Source of the DNA: JAOZHU01 sp964506435
GTDB taxonomy: Archaea > Thermoproteota > Bathyarchaeia > Bathyarchaeales > Bathycorpusculaceae
DNA length: 15,636 bases
Direction of reading: 5' to 3'
Assembly: GCA_964506435.1 (NCBI GenBank)
Contig: CAZDLK010000046.1
Span: 1 to 15,636, forward strand
Below the pieces are notes generated by a model. The model worked only from the letters and a program-made list of their open reading frames with translations, made no database searches and was not told the origin of the DNA. The translations under genes and the position numbers were made by a program. Position 1 is the stretch's first letter. Every line of letters begins with the position of its first letter. This document shows positions 1-7,325 of the stretch, one piece after another.

Positions 1-51
1 AAAAGTCGTAACAAGGTGGCCGTAGGGGAACCTGCGGCCGGATCACCTCCT
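1..51 (+). rRNA. 16S ribosomal RNA, 3' end (partial)
   Basis: Seen: the window opens in the conserved 3' minor domain. Helix 45 is present as GTAGG-GGAA-CCTGC, and the end carries GGATCACCTCC, the anti-Shine-Dalgarno. The helix 45 version with GGGGAACCTGC is archaeal rather than bacterial. The mature end is placed at about 50-52. The rest of the gene lies upstream of the window. The anti-SD predicts ribosome-binding sites of the type GGAGGTGAT, which is used below to judge starts. Confidence 0.97.
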
Positions 52-284
52 AAGAAAATAAAAGTGTGTAAAGCACTTTTCTGGAGGAGCAAGGAGAACC
101 ACTTGGGGAAACGTCAAAGCCCAAAAACTAGCTACATGCAAAACGCATTGAAAAACAAATTAAAAACAACCAGAAACAAACAGTAACTTCTAGTAATTTT
201 TTGTAGTTTGCTATTTTTTTATTCAGAAAAACCAATGCGTTTCGGATCGTCGGAACTTTTTTCCTCAGGTCAGAACGCGACCCT
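52..284 (+). other. Spacer after 16S, without 23S or tRNA
   Basis: Just after the 16S end is a 7-bp hairpin (60-66 pairing with 74-80, 7-base loop), possibly part of pre-rRNA processing. A perfect 10-base inverted repeat, AAACGCATTG at 141-150 and CAATGCGTTT at 233-242, flanks an A/T-rich core of about 80 bases. I see no tRNA cloverleaf, no 23S start and no convincing gene. An open frame runs into the next gene from 207 but has no start codon before 285. Confidence 0.6.
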
Positions 285-794
285 GTGTCTATAATAAAAG
301 CTAAAAGCAATTTACTACATCTACATATTTGGGATAATTGGGTGAGCTTGGCTATTATTTGGCCTGCAAATCCGCGGGCAGTTACGATAAAAGAAGAGGC
401 AGATCCAGAAGAGCACATAAGACTGCTGAAAAAACAGATTGCAGTTTTTTGGGATAGTATGCCTAGGCGAAGAGAAATTGCTTGTAAACTCAATGGTTAC
501 ATATATCTCAATGGCACTGTTCAATACAGGTGCCGAGTAGAATATGTAGTAAATCGTGAAACGCTTCTTCATAGAGAAAATGAACATCAATATGTACCAT
601 CTTTTAGGAGACAATGTTTGTTTGGGAGATGGGAAAATGGGGGGCAACATACACCCAGCGAAACATGGATTAAAATTTCAAAAATTGAGCGTCTTGTCCC
701 TCCATTACACATAAATTCGTTACTGCGAGCTAATGGCCAATTACTAAGAGGCGTGGTTGGTGGGTTAGTATATATCAGAGATCCAGTGCCTTGA
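285..794 (+). CDS. Unrecognised protein, possibly PUA/EVE-like fold
   Basis: A 169-residue soluble protein starting at GTG 285; no ATG is available and no good ribosome-binding site is visible. The frame stays open upstream to 207, so the true N-terminus could be lost or mis-set. There is no signal peptide or membrane segment. The C-terminal half alternates beta-strand-like stretches with aromatic and basic residues: GYIYLNGTVQYRCRVEYVV near residues 71-89, then TWIKISKIERL and LRGVVGGLVYIRD at the end. This layout resembles small modified-base-binding PUA-like domains (EVE/ASCH type), but I cannot identify a diagnostic motif, so the fold is a guess. It converges on the OLD nuclease gene, leaving about 115 bases between their ends, so they do not form an operon. 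Confidence 0.6.
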   Translation: MSIIKAKSNLLHLHIWDNWVSLAIIWPANPRAVTIKEEADPEEHIRLLKKQIAVFWDSMPRRREIACKLNGYIYLNGTVQYRCRVEYVVNRETLLHRENEHQYVPSFRRQCLFGRWENGGQHTPSETWIKISKIERLVPPLHINSLLRANGQLLRGVVGGLVYIRDPVP

Positions 795-910
795 AGTGTG
801 GGCGTATGCTTTGAAGTCGATTCAGCGCACTTAAGTACATTCACGTATTGATGCGTAGAAGGTAGCTAACAAAGTTGGGAGATAAAATGAAAAAGCTGTT
901 TGATTGCTTT

Positions 911-2932
911 TTAGGCCAAAATTTTGTTTAACATTTTACAGATGGTCTCGAACTTAGCTAAAGTTTCTTTGGGCAAAACATCTTGTTTTTTTCCTATCCA
1001 ATCTACAATGATCCTAGATGGTCCCCATTTTTCAAAAGGCTTATATCCAAGTCTCTTGAAAGCAGCTTCAATTCTCTTTGCTATGCAATGAATATTCAGT
1101 TCCTCTGGAGAAAATTCTATAGGCATTTTAATATCAGGATAGGCTTCTTTCACCGCATCCATATAGAGATTTTCTGGAAACATATCCTCTATTTCTGCTT
1201 CTTTTCTATCAGCAAATGTATCCATGAATAAGCATTTTGTTAGCAGTTTAGTCTCTGCTTCACCGCCCTTCCGTTTTCCAGGTTCATCTCCATCCAATAG
1301 AACTGCAACTTTAATTTCGTGACCTAATAGCATGGAAGTCAATGGAAGTAACTTGTTTACTCCTCCGCAAGGAACAATAACTGCGTCATTCCTCAATGAA
1401 AACATGTTTTTCTGAGATAAAATGCCATTAATAGCCTTTAAAATCCAATAGTCTGTCAAGCCTTCGACAATTACCTGCCGCTTAGAGTAAAAGAGCGTCT
1501 GCGCTATTGCGTATCCTAATCCTGCCTGAAGTGGGAACAAAGAATCCTCATCTCTTGGCCATACATCTTCAGAAACTTTAGAATCGCCATTTTTATCTTC
1601 ATAGACCACCCGAATCCTCTCAAGATGGTCGGGATCGATCATAAAAGGCGAATGAGTAGAGTATAGAAGTTGATTTTGCTTTGAGAGTTTTTCCAAGAAC
1701 TCAATGATTTTTCGCTGAGCCGTTCCATGCAAATGCAGACCTGGTTCATCCAACAAGAGAATAGCATTTTCATGAGCTCCCTTAGCTTCTTCGAGAAAAA
1801 CTAAATAAAATGAGAAAAAGTACTGCATTCCATAACTTCTTTGATCTAGCTCAATCTCACTTGGGTCCAAATCATCTGAAACCCATATTCGAAAGAAATT
1901 TCCGTCTGTTTTATACACAAACTTGTGTTTGCGCTGTTCCCACCACTCTGAAAATTTTTGCGTCATCACATTGGATGCAGAAGACATCAGAATTTGCCTT
2001 TCGTCTGCAAATTTTCTTAAAGTCTCTATATTTTGGCCTTGATTATTTGGATCCAGCCTTTGAATTGCTTCGACATCAAGTCCAACATGTTCAAACAAGC
2101 ATTTTGTAGTTCTTATTCGCGGGGCAGAGGGATTTTGTCTTAATTGCTGCACAAATGAAGGAAAGTGAACTGCGCTATCAATAACATCAAACTCGTAGAA
2201 ATAAATGAATTTGGGTAGATTATCTTCAACCCATTTTTTCGCCTCATCGATTTGGCTGATAGCATCAAGATTATCTTTGAATTTGTTGAGTTCTTCAATT
2301 GTAGAGCTTAGGAGTTTTTTCAGCCATTCTTCTGTTATCTTACTCATTATTGTGTTATTAATTTCATTAAATAATGCCTTGTCAGTTCTGATCTTTGAGT
2401 CAGACCCACTTACACTTTGGATTTTTTGTGTCAAAAATTGAAGTAATGATTGCTTTATTGGCGAGAATTGTTCCCCTTTTCCTTCTGGTGCCACTGCTTT
2501 TTCTATGGCAGAATACATTGTTCTTAATGATCCAAGAAAGCTTTTGTAAGTTACGTCTGCCAGTTCAGGTTTTGGCTCAAAATCTACATCCAGACGCCAC
2601 GAATAGTATCTTGTACATACCACACTTGTGACTTTGGCAAGTGCAGGACATATTTTCTTAAGTTGTTCGCATTCATCAGCAGAAAACTGAAGCTCTCCGC
2701 CACTGACTGGCCAATCCGCCCTTTTGAAGTCGATGGAATACCTTTTGCGAGGGAATTCTTTCAATCCGTCATATTTCTCTCCGTCTGATGGATTTAATTT
2801 TGACAAACCTCTGAAAAGGGCAGATTTTCCAGATTCATTTTTTCCTACAAAACCAACAAGATCCTCACAGTTAACCCAATCTGTGTCGGCGATTTTCTTA
2901 TAGTTTTGAATCCTGAATCTTTTCAAACGCAT
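911..2932 (-). CDS. OLD-family ATP-dependent nuclease (ABC-type ATPase + TOPRIM)
   Basis: A 673-residue protein. Seen: Walker A GKNESGKS at 30-37, a divergent signature region around RSYGMQ (365-370), Walker B ILLLDEP at 391-397 and the H-loop STHSPF at 425-430. A C-terminal TOPRIM domain follows, with VEGLTD (489-494), DGDEPG (547-552) and EIEDMF (580-585). This order defines the OLD (overcoming lysogenization defect) family: an SMC-like ATPase that drives a metal-dependent nickase/nuclease, often used in phage defence. The Gabija GajA subunit has the same build, but no UvrD-like GajB helicase is adjacent, so this looks like a solitary (class 1-like) OLD protein. ATG 2932 is preceded by GTGAT, matching the anti-SD, and by a TATA box at 2977-2987. 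Function is inferred from the family; all key motifs look intact. Confidence 0.93.
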   Translation of the reverse strand: MRLKRFRIQNYKKIADTDWVNCEDLVGFVGKNESGKSALFRGLSKLNPSDGEKYDGLKEFPRKRYSIDFKRADWPVSGGELQFSADECEQLKKICPALAKVTSVVCTRYYSWRLDVDFEPKPELADVTYKSFLGSLRTMYSAIEKAVAPEGKGEQFSPIKQSLLQFLTQKIQSVSGSDSKIRTDKALFNEINNTIMSKITEEWLKKLLSSTIEELNKFKDNLDAISQIDEAKKWVEDNLPKFIYFYEFDVIDSAVHFPSFVQQLRQNPSAPRIRTTKCLFEHVGLDVEAIQRLDPNNQGQNIETLRKFADERQILMSSASNVMTQKFSEWWEQRKHKFVYKTDGNFFRIWVSDDLDPSEIELDQRSYGMQYFFSFYLVFLEEAKGAHENAILLLDEPGLHLHGTAQRKIIEFLEKLSKQNQLLYSTHSPFMIDPDHLERIRVVYEDKNGDSKVSEDVWPRDEDSLFPLQAGLGYAIAQTLFYSKRQVIVEGLTDYWILKAINGILSQKNMFSLRNDAVIVPCGGVNKLLPLTSMLLGHEIKVAVLLDGDEPGKRKGGEAETKLLTKCLFMDTFADRKEAEIEDMFPENLYMDAVKEAYPDIKMPIEFSPEELNIHCIAKRIEAAFKRLGYKPFEKWGPSRIIVDWIGKKQDVLPKETLAKFETICKMLNKILA

Positions 2933-2976
2933 ATGGCATCACACATAACTGAGTAGACGCTTAGTTGGACTTTTTA

Positions 2977-2987
2977 GTATATAAATA
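2977..2987 (-). promoter_or_regulatory. TATA box of the OLD nuclease gene
   Basis: On the minus strand this reads TATTTATATAC, a strong archaeal box A about 45 bases before the ATG. Transcription would start near 2955 and give a leader of about 20 bases carrying the GTGAT ribosome-binding site. Confidence 0.6.
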
Positions 2988-3251
2988 CTACATCTAATAA
3001 GCTTTATACTGTAATTTTTAACGTTCATAACGAATTGCTTTTTGCCATCATTTTTGACTTTGACCTTGCGTGCTGTGTTGATTTTGTCTTTGTAATTTGT
3101 ACTTTGTGAATTTATTTGTGAATTTATGAATTTCGTTAGTCTTCTTATACTCCGTTTTACCGCTGGTTTTCTGGTGCCATTTTCATGCATGGAGGTGAAA
3201 ACCAGCAAAACAGCATAAACCACACAACGGGCTATTCTAAATCCGCCCAAC
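2988..3251. other. Intergenic stretch with a 10-bp stem-loop, no supported gene
   Basis: A/T-rich sequence with short TTGTGAATTTAT-type direct repeats near 3108-3132. A perfect 10-bp inverted repeat, GCTGGTTTTC (3162-3171) and GAAAACCAGC (3197-3206), encloses a 25-base loop that ends in a strong GGAGGT (3191-3196). No sensible start codon follows that GGAGGT: the only frame from its GTG ends after seven codons. An open frame on the minus strand (2939-3250) has no clear protein character and overlaps the OLD promoter, so I did not call it. Confidence 0.4.
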
Positions 3252-3353
3252 CATCATATTTGAAGCCTAATAGTCAATCATTGCAGAAACCTATAGGGGG
3301 TAGGTCTGCAGCGTTCCCACATCTTATTTATAGTATAAATAGGGGGGCTATAG
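3252..3353 (+). repeat. Dispersed repeat, copy A (full-length form)
   Basis: Copy A joins two modules. The left module (3252-3297) shares 23 identical bases (3267-3289) with copy C1 at 9833-9855 on the opposite strand and ends in CCTATAGG. The right module (3325-3353) is identical over 29 bases to copy B (8040-8068, opposite strand). It contains the perfect palindrome TATTTATAGTATAAATA followed by GGGGGGCTATAG. No transposase gene is linked to it. It could be a MITE-like element or an archaeal REP-type repeat. Confidence 0.75.
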
Positions 3354-3367
3354 TTTTTTCCGAGCAG

Positions 3368-3697
3368 CTAGGCAGACGACAACTTACCCCCGCAGCTACG
3401 GCAAAAAACCGCATCCACAGGATTCACAGCACTGCATTTTGGACAAACAACCGTCTTCTGCTCAGTAGACTTCGTATTCATGTCCGCTGCCGCCTTCTTA
3501 AAAGCAGCATGCACCTCAACCGCGGCAGTGCGAAAAGCCTTCTCCAACTCCACACCCATCTTCGCAAACGCTTCACGCACTTCATCAACAGGATACTTAA
3601 CATTCGCCTCCGAACCCTTCACCGTCTTAACGCCACATTTCGGACAGAAAAAAGCATCCTCAGGAATCTGTTCGCCACAACTAGAACAATAAGCCAT
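3368..3697 (-). CDS. Double zinc-ribbon protein
   Basis: 109 residues from ATG 3697. An upstream in-frame ATG at 3712 would add five residues, but MAYCSSCG is the usual N-terminus of this kind of protein. Seen: an N-terminal zinc ribbon with Cys 4, 7, 18 and 21 (CSSCG, CPKCG), a central helical stretch of about 45 residues rich in Ala, Lys and Glu (about 37-72), and a C-terminal ribbon with Cys 85, 88, 99 and 102 (CPKCS, CRSCG). Such proteins are common in archaea and are thought to act as zinc-binding adaptors; no specific function can be given. A TATA-like box at 3731-3740 suggests its own promoter. Third codon positions favour G and T, as in its neighbours up to mid-dnaK but unlike most other genes here. 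Confidence 0.85.
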   Translation of the reverse strand: MAYCSSCGEQIPEDAFFCPKCGVKTVKGSEANVKYPVDEVREAFAKMGVELEKAFRTAAVEVHAAFKKAAADMNTKSTEQKTVVCPKCSAVNPVDAVFCRSCGGKLSSA

Positions 3698-3730
3698 AAC
3701 CACCACAAACACCAGTTAAACACAACTCAA

Positions 3731-3740
3731 AATTTAAGCA
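3731..3740 (-). promoter_or_regulatory. TATA-like box of the zinc-ribbon gene
   Basis: Minus-strand TGCTTAAATT lies about 35-40 bases before ATG 3697. The short leader contains GGTGG close to the start codon. Confidence 0.4.
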
Positions 3741-3760
3741 TTCCCCAAACCACACACAAA

Positions 3761-3780
3761 GAAAAAAAGAGAAAAAAACA
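3761..3780 (-). terminator. Double T-tract terminator
   Basis: Read on the minus strand, two runs of seven T (3772-3778 and 3762-3768) separated by CTC lie just after the stop codon of the membrane-protein gene at 3796. Oligo-T tracts without an obligatory hairpin are the normal archaeal termination signal. Confidence 0.6.
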
Positions 3781-3795
3781 GCGCTCTACCGCAGA

Positions 3796-4161
3796 CTAAA
3801 CCCACAAGCCCACAACAGTAATGCCAACCAACGCCAGCAAAAACGCAATCACCACGAAAATAAGCACCGCAATAATGCTTATCGCCAACGCCTTCAACCA
3901 GCCGCAATCAAAGAAATGCTTCACCAAACCCAACCAAATAAGCAACATAATAATCGAAGCAATAACACCCGTAAAGTAATAGCCAAAAACCGACCCAACC
4001 ACAGTACCAAGAACCACAATCCACAAAGCATCAGTAAACTTCGCCTTATCCTTACCCGCCAAAAGCCTACCAGCAACCCAAAAAACAGGCGACAACACAA
4101 CAACATTGACAATAATATTAATCGCCAAATTCACCAACGCAACATCCAAATTAACCGCCAT
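3796..4161 (-). CDS. Small four-helix membrane protein of unknown function
   Basis: 121 residues from ATG 4161, chosen because GGAGG lies 10 bases upstream; a longer frame from 4191 would contain this ribosome-binding site. About four hydrophobic segments are visible (roughly 9-33, 44-62, 64-81 and 91-118), with a short charged loop AGKDKAKF near 35-42. The protein is almost entirely membrane-embedded, with no cofactor motif and no family I can name. A TATA-like box at 4209-4218 and the terminator at 3761-3780 suggest it is a single transcription unit just downstream of dnaJ. Its coding strand is strongly G/T-rich, partly because of its Val/Leu/Phe/Gly-rich content. Confidence 0.75.
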   Translation of the reverse strand: MAVNLDVALVNLAINIIVNVVVLSPVFWVAGRLLAGKDKAKFTDALWIVVLGTVVGSVFGYYFTGVIASIIMLLIWLGLVKHFFDCGWLKALAISIIAVLIFVVIAFLLALVGITVVGLWV

Positions 4162-4208
4162 ACACGCTTCGCCTCCAACAAACCCAAACAACCCTATTGT
4201 ACACTTTT

Positions 4209-4218
4209 ACTTAAAAAA
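4209..4218 (-). promoter_or_regulatory. TATA-like box of the membrane-protein gene
   Basis: Minus-strand TTTTTTAAGT lies about 50 bases before ATG 4161, in the gap between dnaJ and this gene. Confidence 0.35.
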
Positions 4219-4247
4219 CTTACCAACCACACACCAATCAACAAAAC

Positions 4248-5369
4248 TCAAAAACGAAACTTACCCTTACGCCGCACATCCTCACCAAACTCCCCCGCCA
4301 ACTCCTCCAACAACTCACGCTGCCGCGACGACAACCGCTCAGGAACCACAACCCCAACACGCACCAACAAATCGCCTTTCCCATAACCCCTAAACCTCGG
4401 CATACCCTTCCCCTTCACCCTGATAACAGCACCAGGCTGCGTCCCCGCAGAAACCTTCACCGTCACAGGACCCTCCAACGTAGGCACAGACACCTCAGCA
4501 CCAAGAGCCGCCTGCGGAAAACCAACCATCAACAAATACCACAAATCATCCCCATCCCGCGCAAAAACCTCACTAGACCGAACATGCACAATAACATACA
4601 AATCACCAGCCTCACCACCATTCGCCGCCATCTCACCTTCACCCCGAAGCCGCAACTGATAACCCTCATCAATACCCGCAGGAACCTTCACACTAATCTT
4701 ACGACGCTTCTTAACCAAACCCGAACCCCGACAACTACCACACGGCGAATCAACCAACACACCCTTACCCCGACACTCAGGACAAGCCGTAACCTGAACA
4801 TACATAGCAAAACTACTCTTCCGCATATGCTGAACCTTCCCCGCACCATTACACCGAGAACACACCCGCGGCGAACTCCCAGGAGCCGCACCAGAACCAC
4901 CACAAACCTCACACCTCTCAGTCCGAGGAACCACAATCTCCTTCTCCACGCCCCTAGCAGCCTCCTCCAACGTCACCTCAAGCTCATAAGCCAAATCACG
5001 ACCCCGACTCTCACGCTCAAAGCCACCACCGAAACCACCACCAAAACCGCCACCGAAAAACTGACGAAAGATTTCTGCAAAGCCTCCGCCGAATATAGAA
5101 CTGAAATCAGCCCCACGAAAAATGTCTTCCTGCGTGTAACGCTGGTCAAAGCCCGCATGCCCTAACGTGTCATACTGCTGCCGCTTCTCATCGTCTGACA
5201 AAACCGCGTACGCTTCACTTATTTCCTTGAATTTTTCCTCCGCCTCAGGAGCCTTATTCCTGTCAGGATGAAACTGCAAAGCAAGCTTCCTATAAGCATC
5301 CTTAATCTCATCTTTAGACGCGCTCTTCTGAACGCCTAGAACCTCATAATAATCCCGTTTCTCAGCCAT
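4248..5369 (-). CDS. dnaJ: Chaperone DnaJ (Hsp40, type I)
   Basis: 373 residues, normal full length. Seen in order: J-domain (about 5-70) with HPD at 34-36; a Gly/Phe-rich linker with GGGF repeats (about 94-117); a zinc-finger domain with four CxxCxGxG-type motifs (CEVCGGSG 153-160, CSRCNGAG 170-177, CPECRGKG 196-203, CGSCRGSG 210-217); then the C-terminal substrate-binding beta domains. DnaJ delivers unfolded clients to DnaK and stimulates its ATPase through HPD. The gene lies 54 bases after dnaK on the same strand, so it may be co-transcribed or have a weak promoter near 5402-5412. Of the first 30 codons, 25 end in G or T (my count), opposite in style to grpE and the 5' half of dnaK. Archaeal hsp70 systems are generally regarded as acquired from bacteria. 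Confidence 0.97.
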   Translation of the reverse strand: MAEKRDYYEVLGVQKSASKDEIKDAYRKLALQFHPDRNKAPEAEEKFKEISEAYAVLSDDEKRQQYDTLGHAGFDQRYTQEDIFRGADFSSIFGGGFAEIFRQFFGGGFGGGFGGGFERESRGRDLAYELEVTLEEAARGVEKEIVVPRTERCEVCGGSGAAPGSSPRVCSRCNGAGKVQHMRKSSFAMYVQVTACPECRGKGVLVDSPCGSCRGSGLVKKRRKISVKVPAGIDEGYQLRLRGEGEMAANGGEAGDLYVIVHVRSSEVFARDGDDLWYLLMVGFPQAALGAEVSVPTLEGPVTVKVSAGTQPGAVIRVKGKGMPRFRGYGKGDLLVRVGVVVPERLSSRQRELLEELAGEFGEDVRRKGKFRF

Positions 5370-5423
5370 GTACTTTACCGCTAAATTCGAAATGCAACTT
5401 CTAAATCAAAACTGTTTCGGCGC

Positions 5424-7325
5424 TCACTTCACCTTATAATCGTCCGAATCAACAACCCGCTCGCCGCCAGCCCCACCTTGCGCGTCAGAACCGCCAGAAG
5501 CGCCACCAGCACCCGCAGCATCCTGACCCGACTGCCCCTTCTGCTTCGCATACTCAGCAGCCGCCTGCTGATAAACCACCGTACCCACATCCTGCAAAAC
5601 CTTCTGCAACTCCTCAGACTTCGCCTTCACCTGCACCATATCATTGCTTGCCAACGCATCCTTCAACGCCGTAACAGCCGCGTCAATTTTACCCGACTGC
5701 TCCTGCGTCAACTTATCCGCTAGATCTGTCTTAGTTTTCTCCGCAGTATACACAAGATTATCCGCAGTATTTCGCAGTTCAGCCTCTCCACGCTTCTTCT
5801 TATCCTGCTCAGCAAACTGCTCAGCATCCTTAACCAAACGCTCCTTCTCCTCCTTCGAAAGCTTCGTAGACGCCGTAATCGTAATCTTAGCCTGCTTCCC
5901 AGTGCCCAAATCCTTGGCAGTCACGTTTAGAATTCCGTTAGCGTCAATGTCAAAAGTAACCTCTATCTGCGGAACACCACGCGGCGCAGGCGGAATATCC
6001 ACCAAATTAAACATGCCCAAAGACACGTTATCCGACGCCATAGCCCGCTCACCCTGCAACACATGAATAGTAACTGCTGTCTGAAAATCAGCCGCAGTGC
6101 TAAACACTTGGCTGCGTTTAGTGGGAATAGTCGTGTTCTTCTCCATTATACGCGTAAACACGCCGCCGAGGGTTTCCACGCCAAGCGACAACGGCGTAAC
6201 ATCCAACAGAAGCAAGTCGGTTACTTCGCCTGTGATTACTGCGGCTTGTATGGCTGCGCCGACGGCTACGCATTCCATGGGGTCAACGCCGCGCTCCACT
6301 GTTTTACCCATTATCCGCTCCACAAATCGTTGTACAAGGGGCATGCGTGTCATGCCGCCTATGAGGATTATTTTGTCTATGCCGTTGGGCGTTAGTTTTG
6401 CGTCTTCAAGTGCTTTCAGGATTGTTCGTTCTGTTTTCTGAACGATAGGTTGTGCTAATGCTTCAACTTTGGTGCGTGTTAACGTTAAGTGCAGGTGTTT
6501 GGGTCCTGTGTTGTCTGAGGTTATGAAGGGTAAGTCGATGTCTGTGCTCATCAGGGTGGATAATTCGATTTTTGCTTTTTCTGCAGCTTCTTTGAGTCGT
6601 GCCATTGCCATTTTGTCGCTTGTCAAGTCAATGCTTGTTTGGCGTTTGAACTCGTCTACGATGTAGTTCATTACGGCTTTGTCTACGTCTGTGCCGCCGA
6701 TTTGGGTGTCGCCGCTGGTTGAGAGTACTTGGAAAACGCCTTTGCCGAAGTCCATTACGGTGACGTCATGTGTTCCGCCGCCGAAGCTGAAGACTAGTAT
6801 TTTCATTTCTTTTTCGACTTTGTCCACGCCGTAGGCTAGGCATGCTGCAGTTGGCTCGTTGATTATGCGCATTACTTCGAAGCCTGCGATTTCGCCTGCG
6901 TCTTTTGTGGCTTGTCGTTGGTTGTCGTCGAAGTGTGCTGGAACGGTGATGACGGCTTTGCGTATTGCGCCGCCTAGGTAGGTTTCTGCGTCTTTTTTGA
7001 TTTTTTGTAGGATGAAGGCGGAGATTTGTTGTGGCGTGTATTCTTTTCCGAAGACGATAGCCTTATAGTTGGTGCCCATTTTGCGTTTTATTTCGAAGAT
7101 TGTTCCTTCTGGGTTGGCGGTTGCTTGGCGTTTTGCTGGTTCGCCTATTAGGAGTTGGTTGTCTTTTGTGAAGGCGACGACTGATGGGAACATTTTTCCT
7201 GCCATGGTTGGTCCTTCTGCGCTTGGGATAACGGTTGCGTGTCCGCCTTCGAATATGGCGGCTGCGGAGTTTGTTGTTCCCAAGTCGATGCCTAACACTT
7301 TTTCTCCTGATTTTACATTACTCAT
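5424..7325 (-). CDS. dnaK: Chaperone DnaK (Hsp70)
   Basis: 633 residues. The nucleotide-binding domain shows GIDLGTTNS (12-20), EIKRKMG with the catalytic-type lysine (K80), INEPTAACLAYG (156-166), FGGGTHD (181-187) and ILIGGMTRMP (320-329). The interdomain linker is LLLLDVTPLS (371-380), followed by the substrate-binding domain, a helical lid and a Gly/Ala/Ser-rich tail ending VVDSDDYKVK. DnaK is the ATP-driven core of the folding cycle. The start overlaps the grpE stop by four bases (ATGA), implying translational coupling. Two oddities: phosphate-2 motif residue 180 is Ser where Hsp70s have the Mg-coordinating Asp (DLGGGTFD in E. coli), and codon style switches abruptly at codon 371. Mg-site residues D14, E157 and D187 and the lysine K80 are kept, so whether it hydrolyses ATP normally is open. 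Confidence 0.97.
   Translation of the reverse strand: MSNVKSGEKVLGIDLGTTNSAAAIFEGGHATVIPSAEGPTMAGKMFPSVVAFTKDNQLLIGEPAKRQATANPEGTIFEIKRKMGTNYKAIVFGKEYTPQQISAFILQKIKKDAETYLGGAIRKAVITVPAHFDDNQRQATKDAGEIAGFEVMRIINEPTAACLAYGVDKVEKEMKILVFSFGGGTHDVTVMDFGKGVFQVLSTSGDTQIGGTDVDKAVMNYIVDEFKRQTSIDLTSDKMAMARLKEAAEKAKIELSTLMSTDIDLPFITSDNTGPKHLHLTLTRTKVEALAQPIVQKTERTILKALEDAKLTPNGIDKIILIGGMTRMPLVQRFVERIMGKTVERGVDPMECVAVGAAIQAAVITGEVTDLLLLDVTPLSLGVETLGGVFTRIMEKNTTIPTKRSQVFSTAADFQTAVTIHVLQGERAMASDNVSLGMFNLVDIPPAPRGVPQIEVTFDIDANGILNVTAKDLGTGKQAKITITASTKLSKEEKERLVKDAEQFAEQDKKKRGEAELRNTADNLVYTAEKTKTDLADKLTQEQSGKIDAAVTALKDALASNDMVQVKAKSEELQKVLQDVGTVVYQQAAAEYAKQKGQSGQDAAGAGGASGGSDAQGGAGGERVVDSDDYKVK

Noticed and set aside
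888..932. 14-codon plus-strand frame (MKKLFDCFLG...) with GGGAG upstream
   Set aside because: Very short, overlaps the 3' end of the OLD gene, and has no supporting signal apart from a modest ribosome-binding-site match.
911..2932. Gabija defence system (GajA)
   Set aside because: The domain order fits GajA, but no UvrD-like GajB gene is adjacent on either side, so only an OLD-family call is supported.
2939..3250. 103-codon minus-strand open frame upstream of the OLD gene
   Set aside because: It overlaps the OLD TATA box, is lysine/asparagine-rich as expected for A/T-rich non-coding DNA, and shows no recognisable domain.
3185..3799. Long plus-strand open frame of 204 codons
   Set aside because: Most of it is antisense to the zinc-ribbon gene; low-complexity Arg/His/Thr content is a by-product of that gene's codon bias. 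Only its repeat-A portion is of interest.
3916..5165. Plus-strand open frames opposite the membrane-protein and dnaJ genes
   Set aside because: They are rich in Thr, Asn, Arg and Pro and arise from the strong A/C bias of the plus strand here; the minus-strand genes are clearly real.
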